DNA of 64,000 nt from Brucella rhizosphaerae (GCF_002252475.1 NZ_NNRK01000022.1:1-64000), one strand, 5' to 3'; positions 16,501-25,159 are shown, counted from the stretch's first letter. Program-made: numbers and translations. The notes: generated by a model not told the origin, from the sequence alone.

Positions 16501-17769
16501 ATTATCTTCTGCGGCTTTTCCCTGCGTAATCAGGCGGGCGCTATGTTGACCCGATATGAAGGTCCAGAGCCAGCTCCAGGCCACAGCCGCGCGACTGCGC
16601 GTACCAATAAGAAAGAAGATATGGGCAATACCCCATACCCACCAGGCGATTGCACCCTTGAGCTTGATACGCCCCATATCGACCACCGCAGCCCCTCGAC
16701 CAATAGTCGCAAGGTTTCCCTGATGGCGATAGCGAAACGGTCCCGGAACTGCTGTCCCAGCGGTGCGGCTGCGAATGACCTTGGCAACATAGGCTCCCTG
16801 TTGCTTGGCTGCTGGCGCAATTCCCGGCACAGGTTTTCCATCCGGCCCTTCAACCCAAGCCGTATCGCCGATCACAAAGATATTCTCATGGCCGGGCACA
16901 GTCAGGTCTGGCAGAACGCGAGCACGGCCAGCGCGGTCGCTTTCAGCACCCAACCATGCGGCTGCGGGCGATGCAGCAACGCCAGCCGCCCAGATGGCCG
17001 TTTTGCAAGGGATAAACTCCTCACCAACTGTCACGCCATCTTCCGTAATTTCCTTGACCGGCACACCGAGGCGCACTTCGACACCGATTTTCTGCAATGC
17101 ATTCTGCGCATAAGTGGAAAGATCTTCCGGGAACGCCGCAAGAATACGTGGTCCCGCTTCAACCAGCAGGATGCGGGCTTGCCTTGTGTCAATGTTCCGG
17201 AATTCCGGCCACATGGTCTGTTTGGCCAACTCAGCAATGATACCCGCCAGTTCCACGCCAGTCGGCCCTCCACCAACTATCGAGAATGTGAGCAAGGCCT
17301 GCTGTTTTGCCGGATCGGTTTCGCGTTCGGCGCGTTCAAATGCAAGAAGCAAACGGCGGCGAATGGTCGTGGCGTCCTCCAGCGCTTTCAGACCGGGTGC
17401 AACCTTTTCCCAACGATCATTGCCAAAATAGGCATGGCGCGCACCGGTAGCGAGTACAAGCGTATCATAGGCAATCTCCGCACCATTTTCGAGCCGCACT
17501 TTCTGAGTGGCAGTATCCACACCGACAACGGTACCAAGTAAGGTTGTTACGTCCTTGCGATCGCGAAACAGGTGGCGGATCGGCCAGGCAATTTCAGAAG
17601 TTGCGAGGATTGTCGTCGCAACCTGATAAAGCAGGGGCTGGAAAAGATGATGGTTGCGTTGATCAACAAGCGTAATGCGGACATTAGCACCTTTCAGATC
17701 ATGGATAAATTGCAGGCCGCCGAAGCCTGCACCAACGACGAGGATATGGGGGGTATCCGGTTCGTTCAT
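16495..17769 (-). CDS. ndh: Type II NADH dehydrogenase (NDH-2)
   Basis: Single-subunit, non-proton-pumping NADH:quinone oxidoreductase at the inner face of the membrane, about 424 aa. The FAD-binding Rossmann motif is near the N-terminus (ILVVGAGFGGLQF) and the NAD-binding motif near residue 165 (FSIVGGGPTGVELAG). A FAD-contact segment (NIFVIGDTAW) and a C-terminal amphipathic/hydrophobic membrane anchor (AIAWWVWGIAHIFFLIG) follow. The start at 17769 places the Rossmann motif close to the N-terminus, as usual; an extension to 17817 is unlikely. Other FAD/NAD oxidoreductases share the fold, but the C-terminal anchor favours NDH-2. Confidence 0.85.
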   Translation of the reverse strand: MNEPDTPHILVVGAGFGGLQFIHDLKGANVRITLVDQRNHHLFQPLLYQVATTILATSEIAWPIRHLFRDRKDVTTLLGTVVGVDTATQKVRLENGAEIAYDTLVLATGARHAYFGNDRWEKVAPGLKALEDATTIRRRLLLAFERAERETDPAKQQALLTFSIVGGGPTGVELAGIIAELAKQTMWPEFRNIDTRQARILLVEAGPRILAAFPEDLSTYAQNALQKIGVEVRLGVPVKEITEDGVTVGEEFIPCKTAIWAAGVAASPAAAWLGAESDRAGRARVLPDLTVPGHENIFVIGDTAWVEGPDGKPVPGIAPAAKQQGAYVAKVIRSRTAGTAVPGPFRYRHQGNLATIGRGAAVVDMGRIKLKGAIAWWVWGIAHIFFLIGTRSRAAVAWSWLWTFISGQHSARLITQGKAAEDNK

Positions 17770-17866
17770 TGAAATTATACACCTGCGTTTGGCGTGAGAC
17801 TGAGTCACGCTCGTCAAAAATAGCTACGCTTTGCAAACTAACGCTAACAGGTGGATGGTAAAGAGC

Positions 17867-18319
17867 CTAACGGCAAAGCGCCACTAATTCCTGACGAAAT
17901 AATTCAAGGTTGCCGCCAGGAAACGTGCTTTCAAGTTTTGCGTGGGCTGCGGTCCAGATTGGGACAGCAGAAGCAAGCACTGCTTGACCTTCGGATGTGA
18001 GACAAAGCAGTCGCTCACGACGATCCTTCGGATTGACAATGACTTCAATCCAGCCGTTGCGCTGCAAGGGTTTCAATGCAGCGGTGAGGGTAGTCTGATC
18101 CATGGCGAGAAGCTCAGCAACCGGCTTCATAGGGGGAGGACTAGGGCGGTTAAGCGACATGAGCAGGGAGAATTGGCCATTGTTCAGGCCTGACTGTCGC
18201 AATTCATCATCAAAATAGCGCGCAAGCGCACGCGCTGCACGCTGAACATGCAGACATAAGCAGGTGTCACGCACAAGAAGCGTGGTTTCAAACGGAACGT
18301 CGCGACTTTCTGGCATCAC
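17867..18319 (-). CDS. MarR family transcriptional regulator
   Basis: Winged-helix regulator of 150 aa. The central MarR domain is visible: ARYFDDELRQSGLNNGQFSLL, then the recognition region LAMDQTTLTAALKPLQRNGW and the wing NPKDRRERLLCLT. A cysteine-containing N-terminus (RDTCLCLHVQRA) could in principle sense redox state or metals. It reads toward ndh with a gap of about 100 bp; the gene upstream on the same strand encodes a 33-aa membrane protein. The effector and targets are not evident. Confidence 0.85.
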   Translation of the reverse strand: MMPESRDVPFETTLLVRDTCLCLHVQRAARALARYFDDELRQSGLNNGQFSLLMSLNRPSPPPMKPVAELLAMDQTTLTAALKPLQRNGWIEVIVNPKDRRERLLCLTSEGQAVLASAVPIWTAAHAKLESTFPGGNLELFRQELVALCR

Positions 18320-18384
18320 CTAGTAATGTTGATATCAATCTATTTCGTCAAGCCAGTTAGTTCGCCTCATCACTAAAATACCAG

Positions 18385-18486
18385 TTAGAAATCATCACCG
18401 TGATGCATGTGACGAAGATAGGCGAACGCGGTTCCTGCCAGAATCGGCAGAATGACAAGTGCCATCCAGAAAATGATGTTGCTCAT
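18385..18486 (-). CDS. Small single-span membrane protein, 33 aa
   Basis: A 33-codon reading frame starts at an ATG with the strong SD GGGAGGG five bases upstream. The product has one hydrophobic helix (FWMALVILPILAGTAFAYL, about residues 6-24) and a short, His- and Asp-rich tail (RHMHHGDDF). Such a layout recalls small subunits or regulators of membrane enzymes, but I do not recognise a named family. It lies 65 bp upstream of the MarR gene on the same strand and could be co-transcribed with it and ndh. Confidence 0.6.
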   Translation of the reverse strand: MSNIIFWMALVILPILAGTAFAYLRHMHHGDDF

Positions 18487-18754
18487 GTTTCCCTCCCTTT
18501 TTTTGCCAGTTTAACATATCCGGCGGATAAAGGAAAAACGCGCAAAGTTGCGGCTTGTTCCCGAGATATGGATTGCGAGCTTTCCGCCCGGAAGTGCTTA
18601 CTTGCCCTGGAAGACAGTTCATTTCGTCTTCGGACTGAAATACCAATCCGGCAACCTCGATCAGCCCAAAGATTAGAATGAAATCCCACTGAGCTGAATC
18701 GCACGACGTTTAATCACTATTGCCAGCGAGCATCAGTTTGAGTAAAAGTATCGT

Positions 18755-18833
18755 CACATCAAGAGTTGGGGCGACGCCCAACGCCAACCTGCCTTTCCGG
18801 GCAAGGTGGTACTTCCTTAAAAGGAAGGATGTG
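18755..18833 (+). promoter_or_regulatory. SAM-I-clan riboswitch upstream of metA
   Basis: P1 is CACATC (18755-18760) with GATGTG (18828-18833). Inside are the SAM-I core strings ATCAAGAG (18758-18765), GCCAACC (18783-18789) and AGGTGGTA, each in its normal position relative to the helices. P2 (GTTGGG/CCCAAC), P3 (TGCC/GGCA) and a short P4 (CTTCC/GGAAG) are present. P2 lacks the usual long kink-turn arm, so it resembles the compact SAM-I/IV variants. No U-run terminator follows. Instead CGCGTC (18865-18870) and GACGCG (18893-18898) bracket the metA SD, so translational control is likely. Confidence 0.7.
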
Positions 18834-18900
18834 GCCAACCGGCAAATATACGGATGAAGCCACGCGCGTCTGCTCTGACACAACGAAGGACCGACGCGAC

Positions 18901-19821
18901 ATGCCTATCAAGATTCCTGACGATCTGCCCGCAACCAGTGTTCTCGAAGCCGAGGGCGTTATGGTCATGCGTGAGGCGGACGCCATCCGTCAGGATATCA
19001 GGCCGCTCAAGATTGGCCTTCTCAATCTCATGCCGAATAAGGCTACAACAGAAACGCAGATTGCGCGGCTGTTGGGGGCGACACCTCTGCAACTTGAGTT
19101 GACGCTCGTGCGTATAACCAATCATGTTGCGCGTCACACGTCTGCTGATCACATGCTCTCCTTCTACCGCCCGTGGGAAGAAGTTCGCGATGAGCGCTTT
19201 GATGGCTTTGTTGTTACTGGTGCACCGGTTGAACGCATGCCATTCGAGGAAGTTACCTATTGGGATGAAATGCAGCGTGTTTTTGACTGGACCCAGACGC
19301 ACGTCCATCGCACACTCAATATCTGCTGGGCAGCACAAGCGGCAGTGCATCATTTTCACGGTATGGGGAAATATGATTTGCCAGGTAAAGCTTCCGGCGT
19401 TTTCAGCCAACAGAATCTGGCACCGTCGTCACCCTATCTGCGCGGGTTCTCCGATGACTTTGCAATTCCCGTCTCTCGCTGGACAGAAGTGCGCAAAGAC
19501 GACATCCCGTCAGAAAGCAGCCTGAAGGTTCTCGTTGACAGCCCGGAAAGTGGCCTTTGCCTGCTGGAAGATCCTCAGCACCGTGCGCTGCACATGTTCA
19601 ACCATGTTGAATATGATACGACATCGCTTGCTGATGAGTATTTCCGGGATATCCAGCTTCAACCGGAAACGCCCCTACCTGCGAACTATTTTCCAAATAA
19701 TGATGCAAGCCGCAAGCCACAGAATTGCTGGCGTGGCCACGCGCATCTTCTTTTTGGCAACTGGATCAATGAGATGTACCAGTCAACGCCTTATGATCTC
19801 GAAAATATCGGTAAGTTCTGA
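18901..19821 (+). CDS. metA: Homoserine O-acyltransferase MetA (probably acetyl-CoA specific, MetAA)
   Basis: First committed step of methionine synthesis: acylation of the homoserine hydroxyl. The 306-aa product matches the MetA family. The catalytic nucleophile is Cys142 (NICWAAQA), with His235 and Glu237 (MFNHVEYD) completing the site. Residue 111 is Glu (GAPVERMPF); published work on MetA links Glu111 to acetyl-CoA use and Gly111 (Escherichia coli) to succinyl-CoA, so acetylation is inferred. The start is the ATG at 18901 after AAGGA; the frame runs upstream into the riboswitch but that part is not coding. It is probably repressed by S-adenosylmethionine. Confidence 0.93.
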   Translation: MPIKIPDDLPATSVLEAEGVMVMREADAIRQDIRPLKIGLLNLMPNKATTETQIARLLGATPLQLELTLVRITNHVARHTSADHMLSFYRPWEEVRDERFDGFVVTGAPVERMPFEEVTYWDEMQRVFDWTQTHVHRTLNICWAAQAAVHHFHGMGKYDLPGKASGVFSQQNLAPSSPYLRGFSDDFAIPVSRWTEVRKDDIPSESSLKVLVDSPESGLCLLEDPQHRALHMFNHVEYDTTSLADEYFRDIQLQPETPLPANYFPNNDASRKPQNCWRGHAHLLFGNWINEMYQSTPYDLENIGKF

Positions 19822-19888
19822 CTGCTGCATTGTTCCTGAAATTTGCATCAGTCCAGTGTAAAATTATGCATGAAATTTAAACTGTTAG

Positions 19889-19917
19889 AGCCAATCCCCA
19901 AAAGGGATTGGCTTTTT
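19889..19917 (+). terminator. Rho-independent terminator after metA
   Basis: AGCCAATCCC (19889-19898) pairs with GGGATTGGCT (19904-19913) around CAAAA, followed by TTTT. The segment before it (19830-19888) resembles the repeat at 52420-52490. Confidence 0.8.
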
Positions 19918-19922
19918 CATTA

Positions 19923-20978
19923 TCATGATTGGCTGGCAAAGCGATCAACCCATTTGTGCCATTGATCTTCGCTTCCGTGGAAAACGTTCAGGTCGATCTT
20001 GCCATTCACACCCTGAGACAGACCTGAGCCGGAATACTGCCAGAAGACCCAGCGACGGCCCGGATAGACCTTGGAAGGGTGCTGGGCGACTGCACGCAGC
20101 CAGAATGGATAATCTGTAAACGCGCCCTTCAAATTATCATCATAGAAATCCGGGGCGGTGTAGATGACTGGACGCTTGCCATAATGGCGCTCCAGCGCAT
20201 CCATAAACACCTGCATCTTTTCACGCACCTGCGCCGGTGATGGACGGCGCTTGCAAGATGAATCGCCATTCCACTCGACATCGATCACAGGGGGCAGCGC
20301 ATCGGGGTCGACCGGCACGTTACGGATAAACCAATCAGCCTGTTGGCTGGCTACACGGCACCAATAGAAGAAATGATAAGCACCACGCTTCAAGCCTGCT
20401 GCCTTCGCATCGCGCCAATTCTTGCGGAACATCGGATCGAGGTGATCGCCACCATCTGTTGCCTTGATATAAGCGAAGTTTGCACCATTTTTGCGCAGCG
20501 TTGCCCAATCGATATTACCCTGCCAGCGTGAGACATCGACGCCATGCACGGCATGTCTGCGTGGAGAGACGCTACCGAAGTTAATGGGCTTCGCATCACG
20601 GAAACGCTGGCTGTAGACACGCGAACGTTCTTGCGGCGCAAGACGTACAGGTGGATAGGCCGCAACTTCTGGCTTCGGAACGGAAATGGGAGCGGCCACA
20701 CTCTGTTCCGGGCGCTGCGTCAAGGGAGCGGGAGGCTCACTTTTAAAAGGGCCCGCATCGGGCACAGGACCTGCCCATGCAAGAACTTCTTCCTGCGGCG
20801 CGGTGGGCATCGATTGCGGCGCCCTCGCTGTTTCCATCACAGGTGCAGATGGCCGCACCACGGAGCTGGTCAGCTCAGCAGATGGCTGCGGCATAAGACC
20901 GTCGATGCCGGAACTTGACGTGCAACCCGCCAGAGCGGTGCAGGCAAGGGCAATTGCTGACACAACTGAAAAACGCAT
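19923..20978 (-). CDS. GH25 family lysozyme-like lipoprotein
   Basis: Peptidoglycan-cleaving N-acetylmuramidase of glycoside hydrolase family 25, about 351 aa. A lipoprotein signal peptide ends at the lipobox LAGC (residue 19 with the start at 20978). A proline-rich linker spans about residues 25-140. The GH25 domain follows, with GVDVSRWQGNIDW at its start, the repeated Tyr/Lys motif FAYIKATDGG and the acidic DVEWN catalytic segment. Lipidation suggests it is tethered in the envelope. Possible roles are wall remodelling or making space for envelope complexes; the neighbours give no further hint. Confidence 0.85.
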   Translation of the reverse strand: MRFSVVSAIALACTALAGCTSSSGIDGLMPQPSAELTSSVVRPSAPVMETARAPQSMPTAPQEEVLAWAGPVPDAGPFKSEPPAPLTQRPEQSVAAPISVPKPEVAAYPPVRLAPQERSRVYSQRFRDAKPINFGSVSPRRHAVHGVDVSRWQGNIDWATLRKNGANFAYIKATDGGDHLDPMFRKNWRDAKAAGLKRGAYHFFYWCRVASQQADWFIRNVPVDPDALPPVIDVEWNGDSSCKRRPSPAQVREKMQVFMDALERHYGKRPVIYTAPDFYDDNLKGAFTDYPFWLRAVAQHPSKVYPGRRWVFWQYSGSGLSQGVNGKIDLNVFHGSEDQWHKWVDRFASQS

Positions 20979-21271
20979 GATACCCGTACACAAACTCAGG
21001 CGCTCTACAGCCAAACAAAAAAGGTTGCAGAAAAGCCATCAACCAACACTCGCAATGCTCCTCCCGAGCAAATTGCTAACCAAAGATTACCGCACAAAGC
21101 TGAATCCAAAGTTTACGAAAGGCTTAAAGGTTCTGGAATGACAGGCCGAGCTATAAGCAGGTACTATGAAGTAAAAACAGTATGTTACGTCTCTGATTTA
21201 GTAAATCATCTGAATATGCAGATTCTCGGCGATTGATTGTCCATAAATTTTTTGGAATTTCATCGAAGACG

Positions 21272-21553
21272 TCAGGCCGTTCTGGCGGCGCGGTCCAAAT
21301 CCTGCTCGAACACCTGTTCTGCAAAAGGTTTTGGTTTTACGCTTTCAATTTGCATCATGAGATCGGCTATTTTGTCGGGATTTGAAATACCGCATTCATA
21401 AATCTGGATGATTTCGTGCGCCATTTCATCTTTCTGAGGAGAGGTTATGGGGCAACGCCCAAGACGTTGGCACGTCTCTACAAATGCCGCCTGCAACTGT
21501 TCCAGTTCAGCGGGCTTAAAACGCTTAAAGTAATAATCTCTCGAAAACGGCAT
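21272..21553 (-). CDS. Small conserved-type protein, paralogue of the protein at 21787-22011
   Basis: 93 aa, no signal peptide or membrane segment. It opens with MPF and a Tyr-rich patch, then FKPAELEQLQAAFVETCQRL, GRCP and a helical tail with DEMAHEIIQIYECG. The adjacent 74-aa protein shares MPF, F-P-x-x-L-Q-x-x-QAA, C-x-x-L-x-RCP, and the acidic/II motif, so the two are tandem duplicates that have diverged. I do not recognise a functional family. Confidence 0.65.
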   Translation of the reverse strand: MPFSRDYYFKRFKPAELEQLQAAFVETCQRLGRCPITSPQKDEMAHEIIQIYECGISNPDKIADLMMQIESVKPKPFAEQVFEQDLDRAARTA

Positions 21554-21617
21554 ATCAATTCATTCGCAGTTTGGTCGTGATTGACCGAATTTCATAACCT
21601 GGACGATCATCCGGAGC

Positions 21618-21725
21618 GCGTTTCAATCTGATTATACCAGATCGGCGCTCCAATAGTTTGTCTTAACGCGCATCTTATCCAAAAACCGGTTCACACTTTT
21701 CGGGGATGCGCTCTTAAAGCATGTC
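21618..21725. repeat. Rhizobiales-type intergenic palindromic repeat
   Basis: Contains GCGCTCCAATAGTTTGTCTTAACGCGCATCTTATCC and CACACTTTTCGGGGATGCGCTCT in order (shown here by ends 21644-21725). The same mosaic occurs at 27813-27912 and, reversed, at 52320-52440. It resembles RIME/ABC-type intergenic elements of Rhizobiales and separates the two small paralogues. Confidence 0.6.
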
Positions 21726-21786
21726 CTTAGTAAATCTGAACGTATTACTATCATACATCGCGATAGTTTACATTCAGTAACTGGTT

Positions 21787-22011
21787 TCAACTGCGCATAA
21801 GCTCTACTCGCGCTGCGATTGCAGCAATTTTTCCTGGATCGCACTCACCGGATTGAAATGTCCTGATAATGGCGCGTGCGAGATCATTTTTTGCCTCATG
21901 TGTCGTCGGACAACGGTCCAACAAGGCACAGCTTTGATTATAAGCGGCTTGCATCAACTGCAAGTCTTGGGGCGTGAACGTTCCGTGATACTGGCTGCCT
22001 CTGAATGGCAT
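21787..22011 (-). CDS. Small conserved-type protein, paralogue of the protein at 21272-21553
   Basis: 74 aa, soluble, starting MPFRGSQYHGTFTPQDLQLM. It shares with its neighbour the spacing of F-P-x-x-L-Q, QAA, C-x-x-L-x-RCP and a II motif followed by G-x-x-x-P-x-K-I-A. The conserved Cys pair (about residues 28 and 34 here) could bind metal or form a disulfide, but nothing nearby proves this. A purine-rich stretch (GGGGAAAACACC) precedes the ATG. Function unknown. Confidence 0.65.
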   Translation of the reverse strand: MPFRGSQYHGTFTPQDLQLMQAAYNQSCALLDRCPTTHEAKNDLARAIIRTFQSGECDPGKIAAIAARVELMRS

Positions 22012-22187
22012 GGTGTTTTCCCCTTGAATTTTTCGATTGAAGCTCGAATTTCAAAGGAAAGCAACAGCATTTTAAGCGGAACTCGATAAACAGTGTTCGG
22101 GATATGTCCGCTTAGAACCGAAACCTTCACAAGCGTTAGAGGCGGCTGTATAAGCCACGCTAAAAGTTCAATGAAAAGGATGCGATA

Positions 22188-22706
22188 GTGAAAATCGGCG
22201 TCGTTACAGTTTCCGACCGTGCAAGCCGCGGCGAATACGAAGATTTGAGCGGGCCGACAATAGAATCCTGGCTAAGAAGCGCGATTGTGACACCGTATGA
22301 GATCGTCAAACGCGTCGTTCCAGACGGCATGGAATCCGTGCGTGATACACTGATGGATCTTGCCGATAATGTCGGATGCGATTTGATACTCACGACAGGT
22401 GGCACAGGCCCCAGTCCACGTGATGAAACACCGGAAGCGATGAAGGCTGTTTTACATAAAGAGTTGCCGGGCTTTGGCGAACAGATGCGCCGGGCAAGCC
22501 TTGAGCAGACACCGACAGCAATCCTCTCACGTCAAACTGCTGGCAGTCGTGGTAAGAGCTTCATACTCAACCTCCCAGGAAAACCTGCATCCATTGCAAT
22601 GACCTTGCAGGCTATTTTCCCAGCTGTGCCTTATTGCCTTGATCTGATTGGAGCAGGGCGCATCGAGACCGATCCTTCAGTTGTGAAAGCCCATCGCCCG
22701 GGTTGA
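22188..22706 (+). CDS. mog: MogA/MoaB-type molybdopterin adenylyltransferase
   Basis: 172-aa protein of the MoaB/Mog family, which adenylylates molybdopterin before molybdenum insertion. Visible motifs are VVTVSDRASRGEYEDLSGP at the N-terminus, the MPT-binding LTTGGTGPSPRDETPEA near residue 70, and the C-terminal NLPGKPASIAMTL. The GTG start at 22188 has AAGGA seven bases upstream. DLSGP and RDxTPEA favour Mog over MoaB, but the two are hard to separate by eye. It is monocistronic here. Confidence 0.85.
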   Translation: MKIGVVTVSDRASRGEYEDLSGPTIESWLRSAIVTPYEIVKRVVPDGMESVRDTLMDLADNVGCDLILTTGGTGPSPRDETPEAMKAVLHKELPGFGEQMRRASLEQTPTAILSRQTAGSRGKSFILNLPGKPASIAMTLQAIFPAVPYCLDLIGAGRIETDPSVVKAHRPG

Positions 22707-22840
22707 GATTAGCGGCGTCACGGTTCATTCGCGAAATTTGCATCTCTCGATGCAAATCCCTGCATGATTTATAAGAAATACCGTCACAAAATGGACGGCG
22801 CTGATCATGTGACGCCATATTTTTAAACCAGAATTATAAG

Positions 22841-22872
22841 TTCCCGGCACTAAATATTGTTAGTGCCGGGAA
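22841..22872. terminator. Long perfect hairpin between mog and the cupin gene
   Basis: TTCCCGGCACTAA (22841-22853) / TTAGTGCCGGGAA (22860-22872), 13 bp with a 6-nt loop. There is no clean U-run on either side, but its place between convergent gene ends suggests termination or mRNA protection. Confidence 0.55.
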
Positions 22873-22884
22873 TAAGCATACCAG

Positions 22885-23337
22885 TTACTTATCTGCACTG
22901 GGCTCGGACAACGGCAGGCCTTTCGCTCCAGCATAAAATACAATGAGAGTAACAGGCTTATCTCCAGTTACGCCCCTATGAATCTGTCCGACTGTCTCAG
23001 CTATTGCTTGTCCTTCGGTAAAATGCCTGGTTTCTCCTGTCGCCTTTTTTTCAAGAGTGATTTCACCTGACAGAATATACCCAGCATTGATCATTGGATG
23101 AGTATGCCACGGTAACTTGGTATGTGGTGGTATTGTAATTTTTACCATTGATATCTCCGGAGCTACATCGGGATACGATTTGTAAGCAGTTCCCTCCCAA
23201 GATGAGCCAGTGCTTAGCAATTTTTCAACCTTGACGGTTGGTAGCTCTTTGGCACTAACCAAACCACTTGGCGCTAATATGAAAGTGCACATTGTCAAAC
23301 TCAAATAAAACAATTTATCTTTATTAATTAATATCAA
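22885..23337 (-). CDS. Exported cupin-domain protein
   Basis: 150 aa with a signal peptide (hydrophobic run FYLSLTMCTFILAPSGLVSA). A single cupin barrel follows, with motif 1 PWHTHPMINAGYILSGE and motif 2 around GQIHRGVTG supplying His ligands for a metal. The substrate is unknown; periplasmic cupins of this size include quercetinase-like and uncharacterised proteins. The gene and its AT-rich upstream region (23338-23420) look poorer in G+C than their neighbours, compatible with acquisition by transfer. Confidence 0.75.
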   Translation of the reverse strand: MILINKDKLFYLSLTMCTFILAPSGLVSAKELPTVKVEKLLSTGSSWEGTAYKSYPDVAPEISMVKITIPPHTKLPWHTHPMINAGYILSGEITLEKKATGETRHFTEGQAIAETVGQIHRGVTGDKPVTLIVFYAGAKGLPLSEPSADK

Positions 23338-23678
23338 AAATATACTCCTAATTTATTGTATTAAATGTATTAATGTAATTTATATTTCGTATTATTGTGT
23401 TTAAATATTGACTCTGTCAGTCAAAGTGAAATTTATACGTATAAAAAGCGGTTCTCCGGCTGCGGTCCAATTTGCAATCAAGCCACGCCAGACACAGTTA
23501 AAACATCGGATTGGTTCAATAAAATCTGTGCTTTAAGCCTATTCAGAATGGATTAGAAACCATCGCCAATTCGCTGTCGCGACGAAATTGCGCAACCCAG
23601 CCTTGCGCTTTTGCATGACGTGCACACTTGCATTTCTCTGATTTGAAGCTGAATATTAGCGAAAAGAAGGGGAATTAA
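23338..23678. other. 341-bp gap before the ATP-grasp/Anbu cassette
   Basis: No convincing gene. The first 90 bp are strongly AT-rich (promoter side of the cupin gene). TTGACT-CTGTC-AGTCAA, an interrupted palindrome, lies near 23408. The rest must hold the cassette promoter, which I could not place. Confidence 0.4.
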
Positions 23679-25091
23679 GTGAAGCCATTCGATGAGATGC
23701 TCAATCATGGCGGGGGTGTCCGCCAACCATACGAATTTCTCAAGCAGTGGCTCGACCAGCAGGATCAACACAAACTTCTGCAGAAAACGCAGGATGCCGA
23801 AAGCGTCTTTCGCAAGACCGGTATTACATTTGCGGTTTATGGCGATCAGGATGCAGCCGAGCGACTGATCCCGTTCGATATCATTCCGCGCATTATTTCG
23901 GGTCAGGAATGGCGACGACTTTCGCAAGGTATTGAGCAGCGTGTCATGGCGCTCAATGCTTTTCTTGACGATATCTATCATCGTCAGGAAATTGTCCGGG
24001 CAGGGCGCATCCCCAAGGAACTCATTACCAATAATGAGGCGTTCTTGCCGGAAATGATCGGTTTTCGTCCACCCGGCAATGTCTATACGCACATCATCGG
24101 CGTCGATATCGTCCGCACTGCTGAAAATCAGTTTTACGTGCTCGAAGACAATGCACGTACTCCTTCCGGTGTTTCCTATATGCTGGAAAACCGCGAAACC
24201 ATGATGCAGCTCTTTCCGGAATTGTTTCAGAATGTGAAGGTTCGCCCGGTTGAAAATTATCCGCAATTGCTGCGCCAGTCATTAGCCAGTGTCGCACCTC
24301 CCGGCACGCAAGGTGTGCCGACGGTGGCTGTGCTGACGCCCGGCATCTACAACTCGGCCTATTTCGAACACGCCTTCCTCGCAGATCAAATGGGTGTAGA
24401 ACTTGTAGAAGGGAGTGACCTACGCGTTGTGGATGGGCGTGTCGCAATGCGCACAACGAAAGGATATCGTGCCATCGACGTGCTTTATCGTCGTGTGGAC
24501 GATGAATTTCTTGATCCTCTGACATTCAGACCAGATTCAACCCTTGGCGTCGCTGGCATCATGGATGTCTATCGCGCCGGAAACATCACCATCGCCAATG
24601 CGCCGGGGACGGGAATTGCCGATGACAAGGCAATCTACTCCTATATGCCTGAGATCATCGAGTTCTATACGGGCCGCAAAGCGATCCTTGAGAACGTTCC
24701 GACCTGGCGTTGTTCTGAACCGGACAGCCTGGCCTATGTTCTCGATAATCTGGCCGACCTCGTCGTCAAGGAAGTACATGGTTCAGGCGGCTACGGCATG
24801 CTGGTAGGCCCAGCTGCGACCAGGGCTGAACGCGATACTTTTGCAGAAAAGCTTAAAGCGCGTCCGCGTAACTACATTGCGCAACCGACATTGGCGCTTT
24901 CAACAACGCCTATCTTCACTGAAAGCGGCCTTGCACCACGCCACGTTGATCTCAGGCCATTTGTACTGGTCTCAGACCGCATTCGTATTACACCCGGCGG
25001 TTTGACGCGCGTGGCACTGAAGGAAGGCTCACTCGTTGTGAATTCCAGTCAGGGCGGCGGCACGAAAGACACTTGGGTACTTGACGACTAA
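23679..25091 (+). CDS. Circularly permuted ATP-grasp protein (DUF404/DUF407 family)
   Basis: 470-aa predicted amide-bond-forming ligase of the circularly permuted ATP-grasp type. Characteristic strings are RRLSQGIEQRVMALNAFLDDIYH, GVDIVRTAENQFYVLEDNARTPSG, PGIYNSAYFEHAFLADQMGV, the ATP-site loop VVKEVHGSGGYGMLVGP and RPFVLVSDRI. Each is shown here only by its ends at about residues 80, 145, 220, 365 and 430. The GTG start at 23679 follows GAAGGGG. It is the first of a four-gene set with alpha-E, transglutaminase and Anbu proteins, a combination proposed to make and remove a peptide tag. The substrate is unknown. Confidence 0.9.
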   Translation: MKPFDEMLNHGGGVRQPYEFLKQWLDQQDQHKLLQKTQDAESVFRKTGITFAVYGDQDAAERLIPFDIIPRIISGQEWRRLSQGIEQRVMALNAFLDDIYHRQEIVRAGRIPKELITNNEAFLPEMIGFRPPGNVYTHIIGVDIVRTAENQFYVLEDNARTPSGVSYMLENRETMMQLFPELFQNVKVRPVENYPQLLRQSLASVAPPGTQGVPTVAVLTPGIYNSAYFEHAFLADQMGVELVEGSDLRVVDGRVAMRTTKGYRAIDVLYRRVDDEFLDPLTFRPDSTLGVAGIMDVYRAGNITIANAPGTGIADDKAIYSYMPEIIEFYTGRKAILENVPTWRCSEPDSLAYVLDNLADLVVKEVHGSGGYGMLVGPAATRAERDTFAEKLKARPRNYIAQPTLALSTTPIFTESGLAPRHVDLRPFVLVSDRIRITPGGLTRVALKEGSLVVNSSQGGGTKDTWVLDD

Positions 25092-25159
25092 TGGAATGAA
25101 TTTGGAATTGCGCATCAAAGCCGGCAACAAGACCGGAGCGCGAGAAGGGGAATGAATTT

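Noticed and set aside
16495-17541. Long plus-strand frame opposite ndh
   Set aside because: Antisense shadow without domains; ndh on the minus strand has full Rossmann motifs.
18766-18900. N-terminal extension of MetA by 45 residues
   Set aside because: The stretch is the SAM-I-like riboswitch and SD region; MetA proteins begin at [10 protein letters not shown], and AAGGA precedes that ATG.
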